A stretch of 5,242 bases of DNA from positions 1 through 5,242 of the forward strand of contig CAMBWV010000105.1 of NCBI GenBank assembly GCA_945871755.1. The letters are read 5' to 3'. The stretch's first letter is position 1. Every line of letters begins with the position of its first letter. Below the pieces are notes generated by a model, which ran no database searches, had not been told where the DNA came from, and was given only the letters and a program-made list of their open reading frames with translations. Shown piece by piece: positions 1 to 5,242 of this stretch. Source of the stretch: an uncultured Bacteroidales bacterium (GTDB lineage: Bacteria > Bacteroidota > Bacteroidia > Bacteroidales > Bacteroidaceae). Position numbers and translations under genes: made by a program.

Positions 1-207
1 GACCTCGTGCGTCAGGCTGAGTTCACCAACGATGCCCAAGCCACGCTCACCACTTATATCACGCTTCCCACCGCCACACGTAATCGTCTGAAGCAACTTT
101 GGTCGCTCTACAATCCCATCAACACGGATGAGATGAAGATCAATGGTGTAGAATACGGTGGCAAGCTGGTTCAGAATCCTGTATGGGATCGTTACACTAC
201 TAAATAA
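1..207 (+). CDS. C-terminal end of a possible SusD/RagB-like outer-membrane lipoprotein (partial, 5' end outside window)
   Basis: The reading frame is open from the first base of the window and ends at TAA 205-207, followed at once by a second in-frame TAA (208-210). Only the last 68 residues are visible, so signal peptide and main fold are missing. The end reads LYNPINTDEMKIN, a short Gly-rich stretch, then KLVQNPVWDRYTTK. SusD-family proteins often finish with a pattern like 'L-PIP-E---N---QNPGW', and the LYNPI...E...N...LVQNPVW order resembles it. SusD-like proteins are surface lipoproteins that cap a SusC barrel and bind the incoming ligand. The setting, upstream of two surface-type lipoproteins and a SusC-like gene with a 27-base gap, agrees with that. 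The match is short, and another C-terminal domain of an outer-membrane lipoprotein is possible. That this is a real coding end is much surer than the family name. Confidence 0.55.
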   Translation, partial: DLVRQAEFTNDAQATLTTYITLPTATRNRLKQLWSLYNPINTDEMKINGVEYGGKLVQNPVWDRYTTK

Positions 208-234
208 TAACGTCTGATATACCTTATAGACATC
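208..234 (+). promoter_or_regulatory. Short intergenic leader of the first FAS1 gene, with a possible hairpin next to the start codon
   Basis: This 27-base gap has no recognisable Shine-Dalgarno motif, which is usual for Bacteroidota. It contains an imperfect inverted repeat: GTCTgATA (212-219) and TATAGAC (225-231) pair over seven base pairs with one bulged G (216) and a five-base loop TACCT (220-224). The stem ends three bases before the ATG at 235, so if it forms in mRNA it would cover the ribosome landing zone. The stem is mostly A-U and probably weak. I see no T-tract, so it is not an intrinsic terminator, and no Bacteroides-type -7 element (TAnnTTTG), so an internal promoter is not supported. 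Confidence 0.3.
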
Positions 235-2352
235 ATGAAAAAGTATATGACGAACTTCAAGTCTTTCGGATGGTTGACTGGCGCGCTATCGCTTTGCTTG
301 ACTCTCTCTTTGGGTAGCTGTACCGAAGAAATCGATGAGTCCAACTTTGCGATTGCCGAAAAGCAGACCGTTTCCGAATATGTGGCTTCTGTAGATAGTT
401 TCTCTTCTATCAAGGCCCTCTTCGACCGTGTAAAGCTCGGACGTGGTGATGAGGCTTCCTCCCTCACCAGCGCTCTCTCTACACGTGGTAACTACACCGT
501 ATTCCTTCCTGGTAACTTCGCTTTCCAGCACTACCTTGATTCTATCGGGGTGGCCGATATCGCTTCGCTCTCCGACGAGCAGGCTGATGTAATTGCCAAC
601 AGCTGCATCATTGATAATGGTACGCTGAGTGCCTACGAGTCTGCCGACTTCCCCAACAAGGGTTCTTTCAAGGTGCCTAACCTCAAGAGCCGCCTTGTGG
701 ACTGCTTCGTAGATAGCGACGGAGAATTTATTATCGGTGGTAAGGCCAAGGTGGTGAAGTCTGACATTGAGCTTTCCAATGGTATGGTACATATCATCGA
801 TGCCGTGATTGCTCCTTCTAATAAGACGCTCCCCAACTTGATTGCAGCTGCCGATAATATGAAGATAATGGGTCACCTCCTCAGTGTGACCACTTGGGCT
901 GACTCTCTGCAGCGCGAGATTGACAACGACTACGAGAACGAGAGCGCTGAACGCCCCGAGCAGCATAAGTTCGGTGGTTCGCTTGCCTATCGTGCGTTCA
1001 ACTATCCCGCCCACAGATTCTATGGCTACACGGCTTTCGTGGAGACCGATGATGTCTTTGCTAGCGAGTGGGGCATCACGCTTCCCGAGAATCCTACGGC
1101 TGCCGACCTTAACGGCATCATGACAGCGCTCGAAGAGAAGTGTAAGGCTGCTTATCCTGGTAGCACTAACGATGGCGACTACACGCATCCCGACAACGCC
1201 GTCAACAAGTTCGTAGCCTATCACCTCCTCAAGGGTAAGATGGCCTACAACCAGTTGGTAGTCCACTTCAACGAGTATGCTTATAAGTATGGTACTTCCT
1301 CAGCACCTCAGACTACTAATATTCCTACCAACGTATGGGACTACCACACCACGATGGGTAACCATCCCGCACTCCTCAAGATTGTTCAGGTAGGTAATAC
1401 TGGTCAGGACCCCCAAGCCCTTGCTGCTGACGACTACAACAATCAGGCTATCTTCCTCAACCGCATCTCCAAGTATGCCAACGACCGCCGTGGTGACTAC
1501 CACGAAATCGAGGCTACCCAGCGCGGCGTGAAGGTGTTTGCCGACAACGGTAGCTACGACAACAACTCTGTTAATGGTTACTACTTCCCCATTGATAGAA
1601 TCCTTGTTAACGATGCTGCTAATATCAATGCCATGGGTCGCGAGCGTATCCGCTTTGACCTCAGCACGGTGCTCCACGAGTATCTCTCCAATAGCATCCG
1701 CGGCGGTGACTATACCATCTGCCCCAATGGATATTTCGAGAATATTTGCAACGAGTCTGCCGATACCAAGATTTGCTACCTCTTCGCAGGTTACATCGGT
1801 GCTAGTGGTTGGAACGACTACCAGGGTGACGAAACCCTCGTGCTCGGTCTCTACGACTTCACCATCAAGTTGCCGCCCGTTCCCAAGTCGGGTACTTACG
1901 AAATCCGTATGGGCCAGGCCTTCAACGACCAGCGCGGTATGTGTCAGCTCTATTTCGGTGAGTCTCCCTATAGCCTCCAGCCTGCAGGCCTGCCGCTCGA
2001 CCAGCGTCAGAGCGCAGACAACAATCCTGCTATACCTTGGGTGAAGGACTCTGAGGATGACGATGAGCTCAACGCCGAAAACGACAAGAACATGCGTAAC
2101 CAGGGTTACATGAAGGCGCCTCAGTATTACACCATTACTGATGGTACTGGCGAGAACCCTGTCCGCGGTCGTGGTGGTGCCTACTGCGCCCTCCGTCGTA
2201 TCGTTGGTATCTACGAACTTGATGCCAACAAGACCTACTACCTCCGTCTGAAGTCCGCTCTTAAGAAGCTCGACTCACAGTGCTTCCTTGACTACTTCGA
2301 GTACGTACCGACCAATATCTACAACGGTACAGAGCCCGAGGATATCTGGTAA
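235..2352 (+). CDS. Surface lipoprotein with two fasciclin (FAS1)-like domains and a C-terminal beta-rich domain (705 aa)
   Basis: The N-terminus is a lipoprotein signal: Lys2-Lys3, a hydrophobic run at about 12-27, then the lipobox LGSC with the lipidated Cys at 29. TEEIDE follows; acidic residues just after this Cys are known in Bacteroidota as a lipoprotein export signal for the cell surface. FAS1 domain 1 spans about 40-200, with a near-canonical H1 motif at 86-97 (NYTVFLPGNFAF) and H2 at 182-194 (NGMVHIIDAVIAP). FAS1-like domain 2 spans about 198-460 and is degenerate: H1-like at 263-275 (YGYTAFVETDDVF) and H2-like at 447-458 (NGYYFPIDRILV). Residues 463-705 look like a beta-sandwich rich in Tyr and Gly, ending in PEDIW; they include an acidic run at 605-617 and cysteines at 496, 505 and 514. 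FAS1 domains mediate adhesion or ligand contact in other proteins; no catalytic role is implied. The place beside SusC/D-type genes suggests an accessory ligand-binding protein of that transporter, which is inference. The ATG at 235 is chosen because it gives a complete signal peptide. Confidence 0.88.
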   Translation: MKKYMTNFKSFGWLTGALSLCLTLSLGSCTEEIDESNFAIAEKQTVSEYVASVDSFSSIKALFDRVKLGRGDEASSLTSALSTRGNYTVFLPGNFAFQHYLDSIGVADIASLSDEQADVIANSCIIDNGTLSAYESADFPNKGSFKVPNLKSRLVDCFVDSDGEFIIGGKAKVVKSDIELSNGMVHIIDAVIAPSNKTLPNLIAAADNMKIMGHLLSVTTWADSLQREIDNDYENESAERPEQHKFGGSLAYRAFNYPAHRFYGYTAFVETDDVFASEWGITLPENPTAADLNGIMTALEEKCKAAYPGSTNDGDYTHPDNAVNKFVAYHLLKGKMAYNQLVVHFNEYAYKYGTSSAPQTTNIPTNVWDYHTTMGNHPALLKIVQVGNTGQDPQALAADDYNNQAIFLNRISKYANDRRGDYHEIEATQRGVKVFADNGSYDNNSVNGYYFPIDRILVNDAANINAMGRERIRFDLSTVLHEYLSNSIRGGDYTICPNGYFENICNESADTKICYLFAGYIGASGWNDYQGDETLVLGLYDFTIKLPPVPKSGTYEIRMGQAFNDQRGMCQLYFGESPYSLQPAGLPLDQRQSADNNPAIPWVKDSEDDDELNAENDKNMRNQGYMKAPQYYTITDGTGENPVRGRGGAYCALRRIVGIYELDANKTYYLRLKSALKKLDSQCFLDYFEYVPTNIYNGTEPEDIW

Positions 2353-2384
2353 TTAGATCGTTCCATTAGATTCTAATCAGTTCT
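2353..2384 (+). promoter_or_regulatory. Intergenic leader of the second FAS1 gene, with a short dyad and a direct repeat
   Basis: The gap is 32 bases, AT-rich and without a purine-rich ribosome site. It holds ATTAGA (2365-2370) and TCTAAT (2372-2377), a perfect six-base dyad around one central T, ending seven bases before the ATG at 2385. The heptamer ATTAGAT also occurs as a direct repeat at 2352-2358 and 2365-2371, overlapping the upstream stop codon. A one-base loop is too tight for RNA, so only the outer four pairs could form a stem; a protein-binding site or chance are both possible. No terminator is seen, which supports co-transcription with the gene before. Confidence 0.25.
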
Positions 2385-4325
2385 ATGAAAAGTATATATA
2401 AGAATATGGTAACCCGCAGCCTCGTAGGAGCATCCTTGCTCCTAGGGGTCTGCGCCTGTACCGATGACCACTTTGACGTTGTCAACAATCCTACGATGGG
2501 AGGCAATCAGACCATTTGGCAGAACATCAAGAGCAATCCCGAGCTGTCCGAATTTGCTGACCTCCTCCAGCGTACCCGCGTCATGAAGAACGAGGATGAC
2601 CGCAATGCCACCCAGAGCTTTGCCAGCCTCCTCGACCAGCCCCAATCCTTCACGGTGTGGGCTCCTCTCAATGGCACTTTCGATGCCACCAAGGCCAAGT
2701 ATAGCCAGCTCCTTGAAGAGGCCGCCCTCCTCCGTATAGCTGCTGGTAATGTACAGACACCGGAGACTCCCGAAACGCCCGAGACTCCTGAAAACCCAGA
2801 AGCTCCTGAAACACCCGATTCTCCTGCGCCTACGCCCAGCAGTTACGAAGTGCCTGCTGGCCTCACTGCCGAGCAGTACCTCGACTTGGCTGACCAGAAA
2901 GAGTATCAGGTTGTCGATCAGTTCGTCCGCAACCATATCTCTCGCTTCCAGTATCAGTCCGTCGCTGGTGAGCAGGATGTTCGTCTGATGAACACGAAGA
3001 ACAGTGTCCTCAGCAACAATCAGTTCAACGGCCTTCCCATCGGCAGCGATGTCTATTATTCCACGAATGGTTCGCTCTACACCCTCCAAGGAGCCAATCC
3101 TTTTGCTTTCAATATTTTCGAGCTCATTTCTTCCAGCGAAGACTACAGCACCCTGTATGGCATCCTCACCGACCCGCAGGTTGATCACAAGACCTTCTGG
3201 CCCGCAGCTAGTACCGAAGGTGCAATGAACGAGAATGGCGAGATGGTGTACGTTGATTCCGTATTCCTCTACACCAACGACATCCTTGATGCTGCTGGTG
3301 CACAGATTAAGAACGAGGATAGTGTTTACGTAGCTCTGATTCCTACCAACTCCGCTTGGAATGAGGCTGTAGAAAAGGTGTCTTCCCTCTTTACCTACGG
3401 AACAACCTATTGCTACGACTGGGATGAGGAAAGTGGTAAGTTCCTCAAGAACGGTGCCAACGCTCTCAAGTTCACCGCAGCAGAGATGGACTCTCTCCAG
3501 AGCTTGAACACCAACGAGAAGATTATCCGGAATATGTTCTTCACGCCGAGTATCTTCTCGGGTGTGAACACGGCCGATTCTGCTCAGATAATCAACTACG
3601 TGTTGAATGCCGACTCCCTCAAGACCACAACCAACACTACGTTCTACAACGCAAATCTTGGTGGCGTGAATCCCCTTTTCGCTGGCATCAACCCCGTGAA
3701 GGCCTCCAATGGTTATGTCTTCCCCCTTGATACCTATCGTGTTGACCCTGCCTATTCGTTTATAGGCCGCTCCGAGACCCAAGCCATCCACATGACTTGC
3801 AGCACAACGGGTTGCATTACTCAGGGTGGTCAGAATATCATTCTGAATTACGACAATCTCAACCCTGAGGTGCAGGGAGAATTAGCTGACGACAGATATG
3901 GCTACTATGCAGTGTCTGGTAATAGCAAGTTGACCATCCGTTTCCGTCTGCCCAATATGATGAGTGCTCGCTACAAGATTTCGATCCAGATGGCCCCGAA
4001 CCGTATCAACAAGAATCATATCCGTCTGGACCAGAATGGCGATACTATTGTGGAGGAACCCAAATTTGACGTTCAGTTGCTCGGTGACGACTTGAAGACA
4101 CTCTCAGGCACGAAGGCAGTCAAGAATATCAAGGTTGACCAAGATAAGGTCTCCACCATTGTGCTCTACGAGGATGTTTTCTTCCCCAAGAACTATGTCG
4201 GTCTTCCCTCTGGCTACACCAGCTTCCCCATGCTTGAGGTTTCCATGACGCTTGCCCAGCAGAAGTCGGGTAACTGTAAGGCCCTCAGTATCGGAAAAAT
4301 CATCATTGAACCAGTACGTGACTAG
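2385..4325 (+). CDS. Second FAS1-like surface lipoprotein with an internal Thr-Pro-Glu repeat (646 aa)
   Basis: The signal peptide has Lys2, Lys6 and Arg11, a hydrophobic core at about 13-22, and the lipobox VCAC with the likely lipidated Cys at 25; Cys23 is a less likely alternative. TDDHFD follows, again an acidic surface-export type sequence. FAS1-like domain 1 (about 40-240) has H1 at 88-100 (SFTVWAPLNGTFD) and an H2-like segment at 226-236 (STNGSLYTLQG). Between them sits a Thr-Pro-Glu repeat (125-151), so H1 and H2 lie about 44 residues further apart than in domain 1 of the upstream protein. Domain 2 (about 242-455) has H1-like SVYVALIPTNSAW (313-325) and H2-like NGYVFPLD (442-449). A C-terminal beta-rich domain (about 456-646) opens with a Cys pair at 472 and 477 that may form a disulfide outside the cytoplasm. 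The domain plan equals that of the gene before, though the sequences are widely diverged, suggesting paralogues or partners. A role in ligand capture for the neighbouring SusC-like transporter is inferred from position; the ligand is unknown. Confidence 0.85.
   Translation: MKSIYKNMVTRSLVGASLLLGVCACTDDHFDVVNNPTMGGNQTIWQNIKSNPELSEFADLLQRTRVMKNEDDRNATQSFASLLDQPQSFTVWAPLNGTFDATKAKYSQLLEEAALLRIAAGNVQTPETPETPETPENPEAPETPDSPAPTPSSYEVPAGLTAEQYLDLADQKEYQVVDQFVRNHISRFQYQSVAGEQDVRLMNTKNSVLSNNQFNGLPIGSDVYYSTNGSLYTLQGANPFAFNIFELISSSEDYSTLYGILTDPQVDHKTFWPAASTEGAMNENGEMVYVDSVFLYTNDILDAAGAQIKNEDSVYVALIPTNSAWNEAVEKVSSLFTYGTTYCYDWDEESGKFLKNGANALKFTAAEMDSLQSLNTNEKIIRNMFFTPSIFSGVNTADSAQIINYVLNADSLKTTTNTTFYNANLGGVNPLFAGINPVKASNGYVFPLDTYRVDPAYSFIGRSETQAIHMTCSTTGCITQGGQNIILNYDNLNPEVQGELADDRYGYYAVSGNSKLTIRFRLPNMMSARYKISIQMAPNRINKNHIRLDQNGDTIVEEPKFDVQLLGDDLKTLSGTKAVKNIKVDQDKVSTIVLYEDVFFPKNYVGLPSGYTSFPMLEVSMTLAQQKSGNCKALSIGKIIIEPVRD
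2425..2444 (+). other. Perfect 8-bp inverted repeat (hairpin) inside signal-peptide codons
   Basis: TAGGAGCA (2425-2432) and TGCTCCTA (2437-2444) are exact reverse complements around the four-base loop TCCT. The element lies 40-60 bases into the second FAS1 gene, over the codons for the hydrophobic core of its signal peptide. The bases after it (GGGGTC) are not a T-tract, so it is not an intrinsic terminator. It could slow early translation, mark an RNA processing site, or be a by-product of Leu and Ala codons. The repeat itself is certain; any function is not. Confidence 0.5.
2757..2837 (+). repeat. Degenerate 9-bp coding repeat giving a Thr-Pro-Glu tract
   Basis: Twenty-seven codons (residues 125-151 of the second FAS1 protein) encode eight three-residue units of the form x-P-E or similar: TPE four times, then NPE, APE, TPD and SPA, followed by a final PTP. 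The nine-base units differ mostly at synonymous or near-synonymous positions (for example ACACCGGAG, ACTCCCGAA, ACGCCCGAG, ACTCCTGAA), so the tract is an old repeat or one kept at protein level rather than a fresh slippage product. Such Pro/Glu/Thr stretches form stiff, extended, acidic linkers and can carry O-linked sugars. It is placed inside a FAS1 domain rather than between domains. Confidence 0.85.
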
Positions 4326-4355
4326 CATCTTGTTAACACGAAAAATCTGAAAATT
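4326..4355 (+). promoter_or_regulatory. A-rich intergenic leader of the SusC-like gene
   Basis: This 30-base gap contains the perfect eight-base palindrome TGTTAACA (4331-4338) and then an A-rich run reading GAAAAATCTGAAAATT up to the ATG at 4356. No Shine-Dalgarno motif is present; an unstructured A-rich leader is the usual Bacteroidota arrangement for a strongly translated gene. I see no terminator hairpin with a T-tract, so transcription probably continues from the FAS1 genes into the transporter gene. No clear promoter element is visible, but one cannot be excluded inside the preceding gene. Confidence 0.35.
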
Positions 4356-5242
4356 ATGGATAAGTATAAATGCAATAATTTTATGCAAGGAGCGCTTCGT
4401 ACTGGTGTCAGCCTGTTCCTCCTCTCTGGCGCGTGCGTCTTCTCTGGCGCACAGGCACAGACCCCTGCGAGCAAGACTACTCCCGCCACCAAGACGGCTC
4501 CTGTAGCAATGCGTGAGATTAGCGGTCATGTTTACGACGCTGCAACCAACGCTCCCCTCGCTGGTGTACGCGTTCAGGCACTCAACAACCGCTACTATAC
4601 GGCGCTGACCGACGACAACGGTGCTTACACCATCAAAGTACCCGCATACGTCACCGCTCTCTACGTGGCCATTCCCGAACGTAACGCCGAGTACAACGCT
4701 TCCCAGATTGCCATCAAGGGCACGACGGGCCAGGATGCCTACCTCAATGCTTCCCACCTCAAGGGTTTCTATAAGGACGGTATCGACGTTGTGACCAATG
4801 CCGAAATGCTGACCAAGGAAACCAGCGCCATCACCATTGAAAACGACGTTGAGAACCACCTCAATGCCAATGTCCGCACTATCAGCCGCGGCGGTATGCC
4901 CGCACAGGGTGCAGCCATGTTTATCAATGGTATCGGTTCGCTCAACGCCAACGCACAGCCTCTCGTCATTATCGACGGAGTGATGTGGGATATGCAGTAC
5001 GACCGTGCGACCCTCCACGATGGTTTCTTCAATAACGTATTCAACATCGTTGACCCCGAAGACATCGAATCCGTAGAGGTTCTCAATAATGGTACGGCTC
5101 TCTATGGTGCCAAGGGCGCCAATGGTGTCCTCCGCATCACAACCAAGCGTGGTCACAGCCAGGTAACTCGCATTAACATCCGCGCCTTCGGAGGTTTCGA
5201 ACTCGTGCCTGAGAAGACCAAGGTGATGAATGCCAACCAGTA
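4356..5242 (+). CDS. SusC/RagA-like TonB-dependent outer-membrane transporter, N-terminal part (295 codons, 3' end outside window)
   Basis: The frame is open from the ATG at 4356 to the end of the window. Residues 1-34 form a signal peptide with likely cleavage after AQA (32-34). A Thr/Lys/Pro/Ala linker (36-51) follows. Residues 53-131 match the carboxypeptidase-regulatory-like beta domain found in SusC proteins: ISGHVYDAATNAPLAGVRV, then TDDNGAYTIKVP. The plug domain begins at about 140; its SusC-type signatures are GSLNANAQPLVIIDGV (194-209) and DIESVEVLNNGTALYGAKGA (236-255) with NGVLRITTKRG (256-266). The barrel, normally several hundred residues more, lies downstream. SusC-like proteins use TonB-transmitted energy to import ligands delivered by a SusD-like lid. 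No STN domain is seen, and the usual VVVGYGT stretch before the plug is not recognisable. The 30-base gap after the FAS1 gene suggests one operon. A SusD-like gene would be expected just downstream. Confidence 0.93.
   Translation, partial: MDKYKCNNFMQGALRTGVSLFLLSGACVFSGAQAQTPASKTTPATKTAPVAMREISGHVYDAATNAPLAGVRVQALNNRYYTALTDDNGAYTIKVPAYVTALYVAIPERNAEYNASQIAIKGTTGQDAYLNASHLKGFYKDGIDVVTNAEMLTKETSAITIENDVENHLNANVRTISRGGMPAQGAAMFINGIGSLNANAQPLVIIDGVMWDMQYDRATLHDGFFNNVFNIVDPEDIESVEVLNNGTALYGAKGANGVLRITTKRGHSQVTRINIRAFGGFELVPEKTKVMNANQ
4423..4450 (+). repeat. 10-bp direct repeat in the SusC signal-peptide codons
   Basis: TCTCTGGCGC occurs at 4423-4432 and again at 4441-4450, exactly 18 bases (six codons) apart and in the same frame. 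It encodes Ser-Gly-Ala twice (residues 24-26 and 30-32), the second copy leading into the AQA cleavage site. The eight bases that follow each copy differ, so it is either an old 18-bp duplication or coincidence in small-residue codons. Confidence 0.5.

Noticed and set aside
871..891. Inverted repeat GGTCAC / GTGACC with a nine-base loop
   Set aside because: A six-base stem inside a coding region is expected by chance in a window of this size, and nothing in its position suggests a role.
286..1266. Open antisense reading frame of 326 codons opposite the first FAS1 gene
   Set aside because: Its codons lie in exact register with the sense codons, so its stops would appear as sense TTA, CTA or TCA. 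These are rare in the sense genes, which prefer CTC, CTT, AGC, TCT and TCC. The long open frame is a by-product of codon choice, and the translation has no recognisable domain.
1981..1993. Overlapping palindromes CCTGCAGG and GCAGGCCTGC
   Set aside because: They have no loop, lie within the coding sequence of the C-terminal domain, and encode an ordinary Pro/Ala/Gly/Leu stretch. Chance in C-rich codons is the simplest explanation.
1538..2044. Open + strand frame of 168 codons inside the first FAS1 gene
   Set aside because: It is a shifted frame made of Ser/Thr/Ala-rich low-complexity sequence, wholly inside a well-supported gene.
2353..2384. Possible intrinsic terminator between the two FAS1 genes
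   Set aside because: The dyad has only a one-base centre and no T-tract after it; the next start codon follows seven bases later, which favours continued transcription.
2442..3791. Open antisense reading frame of 449 codons opposite the second FAS1 gene
   Set aside because: Same register effect. The sense protein has a signal peptide, lipobox and FAS1 motifs, while the antisense translation shows low-complexity Val/Gly/Leu/Ile-rich sequence with no domain.
4104..5156. Open antisense reading frame of 350 codons opposite the SusC-like gene and the gap before it
   Set aside because: Again in register with the sense codons of the SusC gene; it crosses the intergenic gap only by lack of a stop in 30 bases. 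SusC signatures fix the sense strand as coding.

Overview
The window looks like a chromosomal piece from a member of the Bacteroidota, most likely Bacteroidales and perhaps Prevotella-like. The clearest evidence is the start of a SusC/RagA-type TonB-dependent transporter, two large lipoproteins with acidic residues directly after the lipidated cysteine, and AT-rich start regions without a clear Shine-Dalgarno sequence. The base composition is moderate, with many codons ending in C or T. The family-level guess is inference; no rRNA or other marker is present.

All genes lie on the + strand in a tight line, with gaps of only 27, 32 and 30 bases, so they are probably one operon whose promoter and terminator are outside the window. 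The order is: the last 68 codons of a gene that may encode a SusD-like outer-membrane lipoprotein (1-207); a 705-residue lipoprotein with two fasciclin (FAS1)-like domains and a C-terminal beta-rich domain (235-2352); a second, diverged lipoprotein of 646 residues with the same plan (2385-4325); and the first 295 codons of a SusC-like transporter (4356 to the window end).

The probable biology is a nutrient-uptake locus at the outer membrane. SusC-like barrels import large ligands such as glycans or peptides, SusD-like lipoproteins form the lid, and further surface lipoproteins help to capture ligand. Here two FAS1 lipoproteins occupy the place where surface glycan-binding proteins would be expected. 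The fragment before them and the SusC start after them suggest either two SusCD modules in a row or one rearranged module. The ligand cannot be told from this sequence.

Smaller points of interest are a Thr-Pro-Glu repeat inserted inside a FAS1 domain, a shared non-canonical FAS1 motif (NGYxFPxD) in both lipoproteins, a perfect 8-bp hairpin in the signal-peptide codons of the second lipoprotein, dyads in all three gaps, and a SusC start that lacks several usual signature residues. No tRNA, rRNA, CRISPR array, insertion sequence or intrinsic terminator was seen. No stretch over 300 bases is without a gene.
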